NCBI GenBank assembly: GCA_012841465.1
Contig: DUUS01000102.1
Span: 1-19,463 of the forward strand
Origin: Mollicutes bacterium
GTDB lineage: Bacteria; Bacillota_I; Bacilli_A; RF39; UBA660
DNA length: 19,463 nt
Reading direction: 5' to 3'
Shown: positions 1-6,498 of the stretch, in pieces
How positions within the stretch are numbered: position 1 is the first letter of the stretch
Layout of the letters: each line of letters opens with the position of its first letter
Notes under the pieces: generated by a model
What the model saw: the letters and a program-made list of their open reading frames with translations, nothing else
What the model was told of the DNA's origin: nothing
Database searches by the model: none
Made by a program: the position numbers and the translations under genes

Positions 1-484
1 TAAAAAGAATTAATTCGCTATTTTCATATTCATAGATATTATCATAGTTATTTTTTAAGTTATTGTATAAAGAACTTATTCCTATTATTATGTTTTTATT
101 TAGTGTGTTTAATATTTCTTTAGATATATTTTCTGGTTTTTTTAAATAGATTATATTTTCCCAAACAATTATTTCTTTCTTTGATTCTAAGAGATTATTT
201 TCAATTATTAGTTTATGATTAATATTAGGTATTTCTAAAAAAGTTTTTCTAAACAGATATTTTTCTGCTGGAGATAGATGTTTACTTATAAGGACTTTTA
301 CTTTAGGTTTTAACAGTCCCTTTGTTTTAAAAAAGATTATTTTTAATTCTTTAATTATTTTATTTAAATCATAAATTTTATTATCTTTAATTATATTCTT
401 TTTTATTTCTTTTGTTTTTAATTCTTTTGTCTTTTTATTATAAATAAATATATTAGAATCTGTAAGCTTTACTATATAAATAAT
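1..484 (-). CDS. Degenerate MreB/Mbl-like actin-fold protein, C-terminus beyond window
   Basis: An open frame of about 160 codons runs off the left edge directly downstream of spoIIID, the place held by mbl in Bacillus. Weak but ordered similarity to MreB/Mbl is visible. The N-terminal segment KLTDSNIFIYNKK matches the family's DLGTANTLIYVKGKG, and KGLLKPKVKVLISKHLSPAE (about residues 53-72) matches the KGLFSKPRMLICCPTNITSVE region. The phosphate-binding DLGT is replaced by KLTD, so ATP binding as in MreB is doubtful. The frame has no ATG, GTG or TTG near its beginning. AAGGAAG (489-495) overlaps the spoIIID end and is followed 4 or 7 nt later by tandem ATT codons at 484 and 481, the likely start. 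Identity rests on position plus weak motifs; it could be an unrelated lineage-specific protein or a decaying mbl. That it is coding is fairly sure. Confidence 0.42.
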   Translation of the reverse strand, partial: MIYIVKLTDSNIFIYNKKTKELKTKEIKKNIIKDNKIYDLNKIIKELKIIFFKTKGLLKPKVKVLISKHLSPAEKYLFRKTFLEIPNINHKLIIENNLLESKKEIIVWENIIYLKKPENISKEILNTLNKNIIIGISSLYNNLKNNYDNIYEYENSELILF

Positions 485-485
485 A

Positions 486-737
486 TCACTTCCTTAATGA
501 TTGATATTTTAGTTTTGTTACTTCTCCACCTTTAATATGTCTTGTTTTTAAATTGTTATTCATTATTTCTTTTACGCTTTTGTATAGAAAAGGATTAATT
601 TTAATTAATCTCACGCTCATATCTTTATGAATAGTACTTTTACTTAAATTAAATTCTTTAGCAGCCCTTCTTATTGTTGCATTATTGTCAATAATAAAGT
701 TCGCTTCTTCTATTATTCTTGTTTTAATATTAAACAC
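486..737 (-). CDS. spoIIID: Stage III sporulation transcription factor SpoIIID
   Basis: SpoIIID is a small DNA-binding protein that tunes sigma-E and sigma-K dependent genes in the mother cell during sporulation. The 80-83 residues align along most of the family: IKTRIIEEANFIID, then a helix-turn-helix TIRRAAKEFNLSKSTIHKD (about 21-39), then RLIKINP and the basic tail RHIKGGEVTKLKY. It lies between spoIIQ and an mbl-like gene, as in Bacillus. The coordinates use GTG at 737, but the only good ribosome-binding site, AGGGG at 737-741, overlaps that codon. It sits 8 nt before an ATT at 728, which may be the true start. The gene ends in TGA, and its last codons carry the ribosome-binding site of the next gene. 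A hairpin encloses its own binding site. Confidence 0.93.
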   Translation of the reverse strand: MFNIKTRIIEEANFIIDNNATIRRAAKEFNLSKSTIHKDMSVRLIKINPFLYKSVKEIMNNNLKTRHIKGGEVTKLKYQSLRK

Positions 738-763
738 CCCTAATAAAGTATATATATTAGGGG
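737..763 (-). promoter_or_regulatory. Hairpin enclosing the spoIIID ribosome-binding site
   Basis: Arms 737-745 and 755-763 form a perfect 9-bp stem (CCCCTAATA with TATTAGGGG on the minus strand) around a 9-nt loop, 6 nt after the spoIIQ stop. The 3' arm contains the AGGGG that is the only plausible Shine-Dalgarno for spoIIID. Only scattered Us follow (TGTTTAATATT), so it is a poor terminator and more likely limits spoIIID translation or protects the spoIIQ mRNA end. The structure is seen in the sequence; the role is inferred. Confidence 0.6.
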
Positions 764-769
764 CATCTT

Positions 770-1408
770 TTAGGATAGATCTTTGATATTCATTTGATAA
801 AAGGACTCTGGGTTTATATTAACACCATTATATATGACTTCAAAAAGTAGCATATTTTCACTGTCGGGAGTTATTTGATTTGGTCCACTTGTCCCTATTA
901 AATCACCTTGTTTAATTTCATCACCAACAGATACCATTACTTCATTTAAACTTTGATATGATGTAAATAAGTTATTGGAGTGTTTAATTGTTACAATGTT
1001 TCCGATTAAATTATCGGTTTTTACATCTTCAACTTTACCATCAAGAACAGAGATAACATCAAATGATTCATTACTACTATAAAGTATTCCAGTGTTTGGC
1101 ATATAAGTGTTTTGATAATATATTAATGCTTTTTCTTGTACTTTAGGATCATCTGATCTGTCATAGTATCCTTTTAATACTTTAACCGTTTCATTTTCAT
1201 AGGGTTTAAATATTTCATCATTTACATATTCAATAACAGGTACATCTCTGTTACTAATAATTCCTCTGTAAATATAAGAGAGATTGTCATAAGCAGTTGC
1301 TTCCTTTAGAGTTTTACCGATTAAAAATAAACTAGTTACGATAGCTCCAATAGAAATTATATATACTGATATTACTACCCAACTTTTTAACTTGTATTTT
1401 GGTTTCAT
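770..1408 (-). CDS. spoIIQ: Engulfment protein SpoIIQ, M23-like fold without metal ligands
   Basis: SpoIIQ is made in the forespore, spans the inner membrane and meets SpoIIIAH to form the channel and ratchet across the intermembrane space during engulfment. The protein has a single N-terminal membrane anchor (about 9-31) and a LytM/M23 domain near 105-205, with core pieces GKVEDV, GNIVTIKHSNN, SVGDEIKQGDLIGTSG and LLFEVIYNG. The zinc ligands are gone. The HxGxxxD motif is unrecognisable around NTGILYSS, the usual YxHL reads YQSLN, and the usual HLHFEV reads LLFEV. It should therefore be a structural rather than hydrolytic module. At 212 residues it is shorter than the Bacillus protein (about 280). 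The start is ATG with AGGAAGGTGA just upstream. It follows spoIID, as in Bacillus. Confidence 0.88.
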   Translation of the reverse strand: MKPKYKLKSWVVISVYIISIGAIVTSLFLIGKTLKEATAYDNLSYIYRGIISNRDVPVIEYVNDEIFKPYENETVKVLKGYYDRSDDPKVQEKALIYYQNTYMPNTGILYSSNESFDVISVLDGKVEDVKTDNLIGNIVTIKHSNNLFTSYQSLNEVMVSVGDEIKQGDLIGTSGPNQITPDSENMLLFEVIYNGVNINPESFYQMNIKDLS

Positions 1409-1445
1409 TATTCACCTTCCTAGTTAAAGTTTGGGTAATTTTTGT

Positions 1446-2354
1446 TTAATTATACTTATATTTTGATATTTCTACATCTCCATAATAATGTTTTAATATT
1501 TCTTTATAATTATAGCCTTCTTTAGCCATCCCATTAGCACCATATTGACTCATTCCGACCCCATGGCCATAACCTTTAGTTGTTATTATAAAGCCACTCT
1601 CGTCTTCTTTTATATCAAAATCAGTTGATCTAAGTGATAGAAGTTTTCTTATTTCAATTCCAGTATAAGTTATATTGTTAATATCTAGAGTATCTACTCT
1701 ACCAGTTTTATTTCTTTTTATATTATCTATAAATATATTATTAGTATTTATGTTTAGTTTATTTTTAAATTCATTTTTACTTATTTTTTTTTCATAAATA
1801 AAATTAGTTATACTAGGATTATCCCAAGTAGACTTTTTACTAGTTAGACCAGTTTCATTAAAGACAGTACTTGAATCTTCAGTAAAGCCATTACTCATAG
1901 AAAAGTAATAGGCTTTTAATATATTATTATCTTTATACATTACTTCATTATTTGTTTCTTTTACTATATCTTTTAAAGAATAATAAAATGTATTAAAGTC
2001 ATCTTTCCATTTATCTTTCATTTCTTTATAGGTTAAAAAGACTTGATCATTTATAGTAGAGGTTATATTTACAGTACTGTCTTTAACTCTAGATAAAGCA
2101 TAACTTCTTGAAGCTACTGCCTGGGCTTTTAATGCTTCTTTATTAAAAAGAGCAGGCATTTCACCAGATACTACTCCAGTTATGTAATCATCAAGTGATA
2201 ATTCTAGGTTTTTATCTAGCAAGTAGATTGTTATTTCTTCATTTTGGTTTTTTTCGGTAATTTTTTCATCAAAAACAAAAGTTTTGTATTTTACTACAAA
2301 ACTTCTTATGCTTATTGGTATTAAAAATATTATTACTAATAATAGTTTTTTGAT
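1446..2354 (-). CDS. spoIID: Stage II sporulation protein SpoIID, peptidoglycan lytic transglycosylase
   Basis: SpoIID cleaves peptidoglycan glycan strands at the septum and drives engulfment with SpoIIM and SpoIIP. The SpoIID/LytB domain is clear: DDYITGVVSGEMPALF with the acidic catalytic position at about residue 65, KAQAVASRSYA, a central variable part, and the C-terminal GHGVGMSQYGANGMA. The usual start choice, TTG at 2222, would remove the membrane anchor. The same frame stays open for 44 more codons and begins with a signal-anchor (KKLLLVIIFLIPISI). That sits right behind a consensus AGGAGG spaced 5 nt from an ATC codon at 2354, and no ATG, GTG or TTG lies in between. I therefore place the start at ATC, giving 302 residues. 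Its neighbours are the DUF1146 gene upstream and spoIIQ downstream. Confidence 0.9.
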   Translation of the reverse strand: MKKLLLVIIFLIPISIRSFVVKYKTFVFDEKITEKNQNEEITIYLLDKNLELSLDDYITGVVSGEMPALFNKEALKAQAVASRSYALSRVKDSTVNITSTINDQVFLTYKEMKDKWKDDFNTFYYSLKDIVKETNNEVMYKDNNILKAYYFSMSNGFTEDSSTVFNETGLTSKKSTWDNPSITNFIYEKKISKNEFKNKLNINTNNIFIDNIKRNKTGRVDTLDINNITYTGIEIRKLLSLRSTDFDIKEDESGFIITTKGYGHGVGMSQYGANGMAKEGYNYKEILKHYYGDVEISKYKYN

Positions 2355-2363
2355 TATTGCCTC

Positions 2364-2576
2364 CTATATAATTTTACTTATATTTAAAAATTCAATTATA
2401 AAACTACCAAGTAAATAACCAAGTGCGATTATAATTATAAAGACAAAGGCTCTAGCTTCATTTGAATAACCTTTTTTAAAAAAATTATTAAAATTAATAC
2501 CAGAGACTGCAAAAGTACTTACTAATACTGATAAAGTATAAATTAGTACTTTATACATCATATGTTCCATTTTCAT
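2364..2576 (-). CDS. DUF1146 (YwzB-like) small membrane protein
   Basis: A 70-residue protein with two hydrophobic helices (about 8-27 and 44-63) joined by a polar loop, FFKKGYSNEARAF. The loop and the second helix, IIIIALGYLLGSFIIEFL, fit the DUF1146 family of two-helix membrane proteins, which in Bacillus (ywzB) lies just upstream of the murA-spoIID-spoIIQ group. The function is unknown. The reading frame overlaps the end of rpiB by 26 bases. Several ATGs crowd the beginning (M1, M3, M6, M7) and none has a strong ribosome-binding site, so the start is uncertain and translation is probably coupled to rpiB. Only 9 bases separate its stop from the proposed spoIID start. Confidence 0.68.
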   Translation of the reverse strand: MKMEHMMYKVLIYTLSVLVSTFAVSGINFNNFFKKGYSNEARAFVFIIIIALGYLLGSFIIEFLNISKII

Positions 2577-3003
2577 AATTAGAAATTTTATTTAATCTTC
2601 TAACATGACGCTCTTCATTTTTAAATTCTGTATTAATAAAGACATCAATCATTTTAATAGTATCATTAATATTATTTTTAGTACTTAAAGTAATAATATT
2701 AGCATTATTATGTTCTTTACTAAGTGCTGCTTCATTAACATTTGATACATGGGCAGCTCTAATTCCTGGTACTTTGTTAGCAGCAATAGACATTCCTATT
2801 CCTGTACCACAAAGTAGTACTCCATAGTCTACTTCTTTATTAACTACTGCTTTACTTACCGCTAGTGCATAGTCTGTGTAATCATCTAGTGGAGTATTAC
2901 TAGGACTTAAGTTTGAAACTGTGTGTCCTCTGTTTTCTAAATAAGCGATTATTTCATTTTTAATAGTTTCTCCGTTGTGATCTGTTCCGATTGCAATTTT
3001 CAT
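2551..3003 (-). CDS. rpiB: Ribose-5-phosphate isomerase B (RpiB/LacAB family)
   Basis: RpiB interconverts ribose 5-phosphate and ribulose 5-phosphate in the cytosolic pentose phosphate pathway. At 150 residues it has the family length. Visible motifs are the N-terminal GTDHNG with His9, DDYTDYA, the catalytic loop LLCGTGIGMSIAANKVPGIRAA with Cys65 as the expected base, the LSKEHNNANI segment, and the C-terminal NEERHVRRLNKI. ATG has AGAAGGGAAAG upstream. A LacA/LacB-type sugar isomerase cannot be excluded, but the single-copy form and the setting (the rpiB homologue ywlF sits with spoIIR and mntP in Bacillus) favour RpiB. Confidence 0.9.
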   Translation of the reverse strand: MKIAIGTDHNGETIKNEIIAYLENRGHTVSNLSPSNTPLDDYTDYALAVSKAVVNKEVDYGVLLCGTGIGMSIAANKVPGIRAAHVSNVNEAALSKEHNNANIITLSTKNNINDTIKMIDVFINTEFKNEERHVRRLNKISNYENGTYDV

Positions 3004-3023
3004 TTAATTCTTTCCCTTCTATG

Positions 3024-3048
3024 AAAAAAACCAGAGTATTTCTAGTCT
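3024..3048 (-). terminator. Possible intrinsic terminator after rpmE
   Basis: On the minus strand AGACTA-GAAA-TACTCT folds as a 6-bp stem with one C-C mismatch (arms 3043-3048 and 3033-3038). It is followed by GG and seven Us (3024-3030). It overlaps the rpmE stop codon. The short, imperfect stem makes it only a moderate candidate. Confidence 0.45.
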
Positions 3049-3242
3049 TCGATATTATATCTTTTATTGAATTTCTCTACCGCACCAGTTTTTTTATGAG
3101 TACCCACTTTATTTGTATAAAATGGATGACATAAATTACAAGTTTCGATATTATGGACATCTTTGTTTGATAGAGTATCAAACTCAGCTCCACAAGAACA
3201 TTTCATAGTGCTTTTTTGCATTTTAATATTCTCAGTTTTCAT
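3042..3242 (-). CDS. rpmE: 50S ribosomal protein L31, zinc-binding form
   Basis: L31 bridges the large and small ribosomal subunits. The product has 66 residues with the family core CSCGAEFDTLS, ETCNLCHPFYT, and the tail VEKFNKRY. The four cysteines (15, 17, 35, 38) mark the zinc-containing C+ type. The start is ATG at 3242 behind GGAAGGAGA. A longer frame reaching 3290 is open but runs into the promoter and leader hairpin, so I reject it. The usual IHP element near the N-terminus is missing (KTENIKMQKST). It is probably transcribed alone from its own promoter and may share a transcript with rpiB if the weak terminator is leaky. Confidence 0.93.
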   Translation of the reverse strand: MKTENIKMQKSTMKCSCGAEFDTLSNKDVHNIETCNLCHPFYTNKVGTHKKTGAVEKFNKRYNIED

Positions 3243-3260
3243 AATATGTCTCCTTCCGCC

Positions 3261-3278
3261 ATAACTATATTTAGTTAT
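3261..3278 (-). promoter_or_regulatory. Inverted repeat in the rpmE leader
   Basis: Perfect 7-bp arms, ATAACTA (3272-3278) and TAGTTAT (3261-3267), enclose AATA between the rpmE promoter and its ribosome-binding site. It could be an RNA hairpin of the L31-leader kind, where L31 controls its own synthesis, or an operator. The 7-4-7 layout does not fit the 7-1-7 boxes of the Fur/Zur/PerR family. The repeat is seen; its role is open. Confidence 0.5.
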
Positions 3279-3295
3279 AGAAAATAACAATAATT

Positions 3296-3323
3296 ATTAT
3301 ATCATACAATTACTTATTTGCAA
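3296..3323 (-). promoter_or_regulatory. Sigma-A type promoter for rpmE
   Basis: On the minus strand TTGCAA (3318-3323), a 16-bp spacer and TATAAT (3296-3301). The -35 lies in the last codons of murA. The distance to the rpmE start leaves a leader of roughly 45-50 nt containing the inverted repeat. Confidence 0.65.
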
Positions 3324-4584
3324 TTGAAATAATTTCTTCGACTATTTTAACTTTTCCGCCTACTTTAGATAGCTTATCGACTATATTTTCATAACCTCTT
3401 AAGATATGTTCTATATTTGATATAACTGTAGTACCTTCTGCTATCATGCCAGCAACTAGCATAGCAGCTCCTGCTCTTAAGTCAGTAGCTTCTACTTTTT
3501 TACCAGTTAGATTGGTTTTTCCTTTAATGGTGGCAGTTTTATCATCAAGTTTTATATTTGCTCCCATAGCATTTAAATGAGGAATATGTCTCATTCTGTT
3601 TTCATAAATTGTTTCTTCAAAAAGAGAAACTCCCTCGCACTGAGTTAAAAGTGTACTTATTGGCTGACCTAAATCTGTTGGAAAACCAGGATATACTAGA
3701 GTTTTTACTTTAACTGGTTTTAAGTTATCACACTTATTTACGGTTATAGTTGAGCCATTTATTTTTAATTTGCATCCTATTTCATTTAGTTTAGTTATAA
3801 CCGAGCCCAAATGTTCTTTGATAATACCTTCGATTACTAGGTCTTTTCCTAGAAGTGAGCCGATAATAAGATAGGTTCCGGCTTCTATTCGATCTGGTAT
3901 TACTTCAACAATACCATCACCAAGTTTTTCAACTCCTTCAATAGTTATCTCACTTGTACCTACTCCATATATTTTAGCTCCCATTGTTGTTAAAAATGAA
4001 GCTACATTTACTATTTCGGGTTCCTTAGCAGCATTATAGATTCTGGTTGTTCCCTTTGCTTTAGTAGCAGCAAGTATTAAATTAATTGTTGCTCCAACAC
4101 TTGCAAAGTCAAGAAAGATATCTGCTCCTTTTAGGTTATTTGTTTTTATAGTGTAATTATTATCTTTTATAGAAGTTTTTGCTCCTAGTTTTTCAAAACC
4201 ACCAATATGAAGATCAATTGGTCTTGCTCCAATTGAACATCCTCCTGGATAAGATATTTCAGCATGGTTATATTTAGCTAAGAGAGAACCCATAAAATAA
4301 TAACTTGCTCTTAGTTTTTCAGCAAGGTTTGATGGTATCTCATTGTTTTTAGCATTTGTGTTATCTATAATTAAAGTTTCATCTTTAAAGGTTACTTTAA
4401 CATTTAAAAGTTCTAGCATTTCAATTAAACGGTGGACATCACTTATATCAGGAACATTATAAATAGTACATATTCCATCACTTAAGACTGCTGCTGGTAT
4501 TAAAGCAACAACACTATTTTTAGCTCCACCAATTTTTATTCTTCCAGAAAGCTCATGCTTTCCTTCAATTATTAATTTTTTCAA
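3310..4584 (-). CDS. murA: UDP-N-acetylglucosamine 1-carboxyvinyltransferase (MurA/MurZ)
   Basis: MurA transfers enolpyruvate from PEP to UDP-GlcNAc, the first committed step of peptidoglycan synthesis in the cytosol. At 424 residues it has the full family length. GGAKNS carries the conserved Lys22-Asn23, LRASYYFMGSLL precedes the catalytic loop GGCSIGARPIDLH with the PEP-binding Cys116 (the fosfomycin target), EAGTYLI follows, and DLRAGAAMLVAGMIAEG closes the fold. The Cys is intact. The start is TTG at 4584 with GAGGAAGTG upstream and no better codon. The gene has its own consensus promoter right after mntP. In Bacillus one murA copy lies by spoIID and a second near rpmE; here a single gene stands between mntP and rpmE. 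Confidence 0.96.
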   Translation of the reverse strand: MKKLIIEGKHELSGRIKIGGAKNSVVALIPAAVLSDGICTIYNVPDISDVHRLIEMLELLNVKVTFKDETLIIDNTNAKNNEIPSNLAEKLRASYYFMGSLLAKYNHAEISYPGGCSIGARPIDLHIGGFEKLGAKTSIKDNNYTIKTNNLKGADIFLDFASVGATINLILAATKAKGTTRIYNAAKEPEIVNVASFLTTMGAKIYGVGTSEITIEGVEKLGDGIVEVIPDRIEAGTYLIIGSLLGKDLVIEGIIKEHLGSVITKLNEIGCKLKINGSTITVNKCDNLKPVKVKTLVYPGFPTDLGQPISTLLTQCEGVSLFEETIYENRMRHIPHLNAMGANIKLDDKTATIKGKTNLTGKKVEATDLRAGAAMLVAGMIAEGTTVISNIEHILRGYENIVDKLSKVGGKVKIVEEIISIANK

Positions 4585-4614
4585 ATTTACACTTCCTCAC
4601 AAAGTTCTGTTTTT

Positions 4615-4643
4615 AATATATATTTTATTAGTAACTTTGTCAA
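4615..4643 (-). promoter_or_regulatory. Consensus sigma-A promoter for murA
   Basis: On the minus strand TTGACA (4638-4643), exactly 17 bp, then TATATT (4615-4620), starting 5 bases upstream of nothing but the end of mntP. It gives murA a short leader of about 25 nt. Confidence 0.8.
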
Positions 4644-4647
4644 ACCT

Positions 4648-5178
4648 TTAATGGAAATATTTGATTATGTTTACAATTGCAAGTATATATAAAATTGTGG
4701 CTCCTACTATATTAGCACACTTTTCATAACTTTCTTTAAAGCTTTTTCCAAGGTTCAAACCAATATAACTAAATATCCCACTAGTAAGACCAAATAAGAG
4801 AAGGGATGTCTTTGTATACCTTGATATATACTTTAACCCAAGACCTATGGAAAAACTGTCGAAACTTACGGAAAATGCGAGTATTAGAAGAGTTAGAACT
4901 GTATAATTATTTATTTTATTATTGTCTTCTTCAATTAGCATTAAGGTGCCTACTATAATGTAAAGTAAAATTAAAAAAATATTTATATTGATATGAATAT
5001 TACTAATAATTATATTTCCAAGTAATAAACCAAGAAAAGGAAATAAACCATGCATTAGAGTAATAAATAATAAATATAATTTTTTATTATCTTCGATTAT
5101 ATTAGTAGTTCCAAGACTTATTGAAAGAGAAAACGCATCCATACTTAAGGCAAAACTTATTAATAATATACTAATCAT
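4648..5178 (-). CDS. mntP: Manganese efflux pump MntP
   Basis: MntP exports Mn(II) across the cytoplasmic membrane. The 176-residue protein has six predicted membrane helices arranged as two repeated halves. Each half carries the family signature with a membrane aspartate: LSMDAFSLSISLG (Asp14) and VSFDSFSIGLGL (Asp107). The central loop IEEDNNKINN separates the halves. The start is ATG behind AGAGG. It lies 24 bases after spoIIR, in the same place as ywlD in Bacillus, and is probably the last gene of the rpoE-prfA-prmC-spoIIR transcript. The gap is too short for a yybP-ykoY manganese riboswitch, so any manganese control would have to act elsewhere. Confidence 0.9.
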   Translation of the reverse strand: MISILLISFALSMDAFSLSISLGTTNIIEDNKKLYLLFITLMHGLFPFLGLLLGNIIISNIHININIFLILLYIIVGTLMLIEEDNNKINNYTVLTLLILAFSVSFDSFSIGLGLKYISRYTKTSLLLFGLTSGIFSYIGLNLGKSFKESYEKCANIVGATILYILAIVNIIKYFH

Positions 5179-5202
5179 TAAAGACCTCTTTAGGTAAGTA
5201 TA

Positions 5203-5724
5203 TTATTTAAAATGATTAATTATACTTGATATGAAAAACTGATATTCTACATCACTTGTATCATCACTACTTTCTAAAAAACAAAGAGGAGGAAAGAGTA
5301 CACACCACCAATTCTCTCCCTTACCATTTCCTAGAGTTATTACTAGGGATTCATATAATCCTTCTTCATATACTACTCCTTTGTATTCTTTTCTAGGGAA
5401 ATAATTTTCACCAAAATTCACTTCAAAATCTAAATTATAATCTTTTAAAGCATCTTCTACTTTGTCTTCAATAATATTTAAATTATTACTTAAGATCTTT
5501 CTACTTTCATTAATACTATTTGATTCTTTAAGTAGAGTTGCTATGTCTTTTTCTATTTTTACCTTTACTTCATTTTTTATTACCGTATCTTCTAAAGATG
5601 GACTATTTGCAATTAGTCTAAACCTAAGTGAGTTTTCAGGAATAATCACTATACTTTCATTAATAGATTTCATATATACTAATGCCACTGTTATAAATAA
5701 TGTTACAATTAATAATTTTTTCAA
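5203..5724 (-). CDS. spoIIR: Stage II sporulation protein SpoIIR
   Basis: SpoIIR is secreted from the forespore under sigma-F and triggers SpoIIGA to process pro-sigma-E in the mother cell. The product has an N-terminal signal or anchor (about 1-18), the family opening IPENSLRFRLIANS (28-41), and the hallmark GENWWCVLFPPLCF (136-149) with two cysteines. Its 173 residues are shorter than the 224 of Bacillus because the C-terminal tail is trimmed. The start is TTG at 5724 behind AAAGGTAG. It sits between prmC and mntP as in Bacillus. I could not find a convincing sigma-F promoter in the 48-base gap before it. Confidence 0.94.
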   Translation of the reverse strand: MKKLLIVTLFITVALVYMKSINESIVIIPENSLRFRLIANSPSLEDTVIKNEVKVKIEKDIATLLKESNSINESRKILSNNLNIIEDKVEDALKDYNLDFEVNFGENYFPRKEYKGVVYEEGLYESLVITLGNGKGENWWCVLFPPLCFLESSDDTSDVEYQFFISSIINHFK

Positions 5725-5772
5725 TTAAAAACACTACCTTTCTAACTTAATAATGGGTAGAGTTTTATTTTT

Positions 5773-6498
5773 TTATTCAGTATATATAAATATATATCTA
5801 TTTTTACCTGCTAAATCTTTTTCTAACTTTATAACTACATCTTTAAAATAATCTTTTGAAACTTCTTTTATTTTATCTCCCATAGTCTCTTCTATTTCAA
5901 GGGCGATTAAAAACTTAGGATTTAATGATTTACTTGCTATTTTAAAGATTTGTTTATAATAATTAAGACCAGTATTATCTGCATATAAAGCTTTTTTTGG
6001 TTCATATTTAAGTTTTTTATCTTTGTCTTTTGGTAATATATACGGTGGATTACTTATTAAAATATCATATTTATTTATTAAATTAAATTTAAATACGTCC
6101 TTTTTTATAAAATTTATTTTAACTTTATTTAATTTAGCATTTTTACTTGCTACTTTTAAAGCTTTTTTACTAATATCAATTGAGGTTATTTCTAAAGTTT
6201 TAAGTTCTTTTTTTAATATAATACTAATACATCCACTACCTGTTCCAACTTCTAGTACGGAAGACTTATTTAAATTTAATTTTTTTATATATTTAATGGT
6301 TTTTTCAACTAAATATTCAGTTTCAAATCTAGGAATTAAAGTATGTTTATTAACATTAATTTTACACCCACAAAAGTTTACATTTCCGATTAAATATTGA
6401 ATAGGATATCCCTTTTCAATCTTTTTTAAAATAGGTTTAATATTTCTATATTTAGCTTTAAGTAACAATAAATCTTGATCACTAATTTTATTTTCCAT
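5773..6498 (-). CDS. prmC: Peptide chain release factor N5-glutamine methyltransferase PrmC
   Basis: PrmC methylates the glutamine of the GGQ motif in release factors with S-adenosylmethionine, which speeds peptide release. It has a small N-terminal substrate domain ([23 protein letters not shown]) and a Rossmann methyltransferase domain with [10 protein letters not shown] (82-90) and the catalytic NPPY (150-153). Its 241 residues are somewhat short for the family (about 280), mainly through a shortened N-terminus. The ATG overlaps the end of prfA, its substrate gene, by 11 bases, so the two are likely translationally coupled. Confidence 0.95.
   Translation of the reverse strand: MENKISDQDLLLLKAKYRNIKPILKKIEKGYPIQYLIGNVNFCGCKINVNKHTLIPRFETEYLVEKTIKYIKKLNLNKSSVLEVGTGSGCISIILKKELKTLEITSIDISKKALKVASKNAKLNKVKINFIKKDVFKFNLINKYDILISNPPYILPKDKDKKLKYEPKKALYADNTGLNYYKQIFKIASKSLNPKFLIALEIEETMGDKIKEVSKDYFKDVVIKLEKDLAGKNRYIFIYTE

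Noticed and set aside
2223..2360. Reading the stretch before spoIID TTG 2222 as non-coding
   Set aside because: It is in frame, encodes a signal-anchor and begins right after AGGAGG, so it was taken as the true N-terminus with an ATC start.
4648..5202. Manganese riboswitch ahead of mntP
   Set aside because: Only 24 bases separate mntP from spoIIR, too few for the yybP-ykoY element.
5462..5728. Plus-strand open frame of 88 codons
   Set aside because: It lies opposite spoIIR, is rich in Ile, Leu, Ser and Phe as antisense frames are here, and has no ribosome-binding site.
6023..6400. Plus-strand open frame of 125 codons
   Set aside because: Antisense shadow of prmC, which has intact family motifs.
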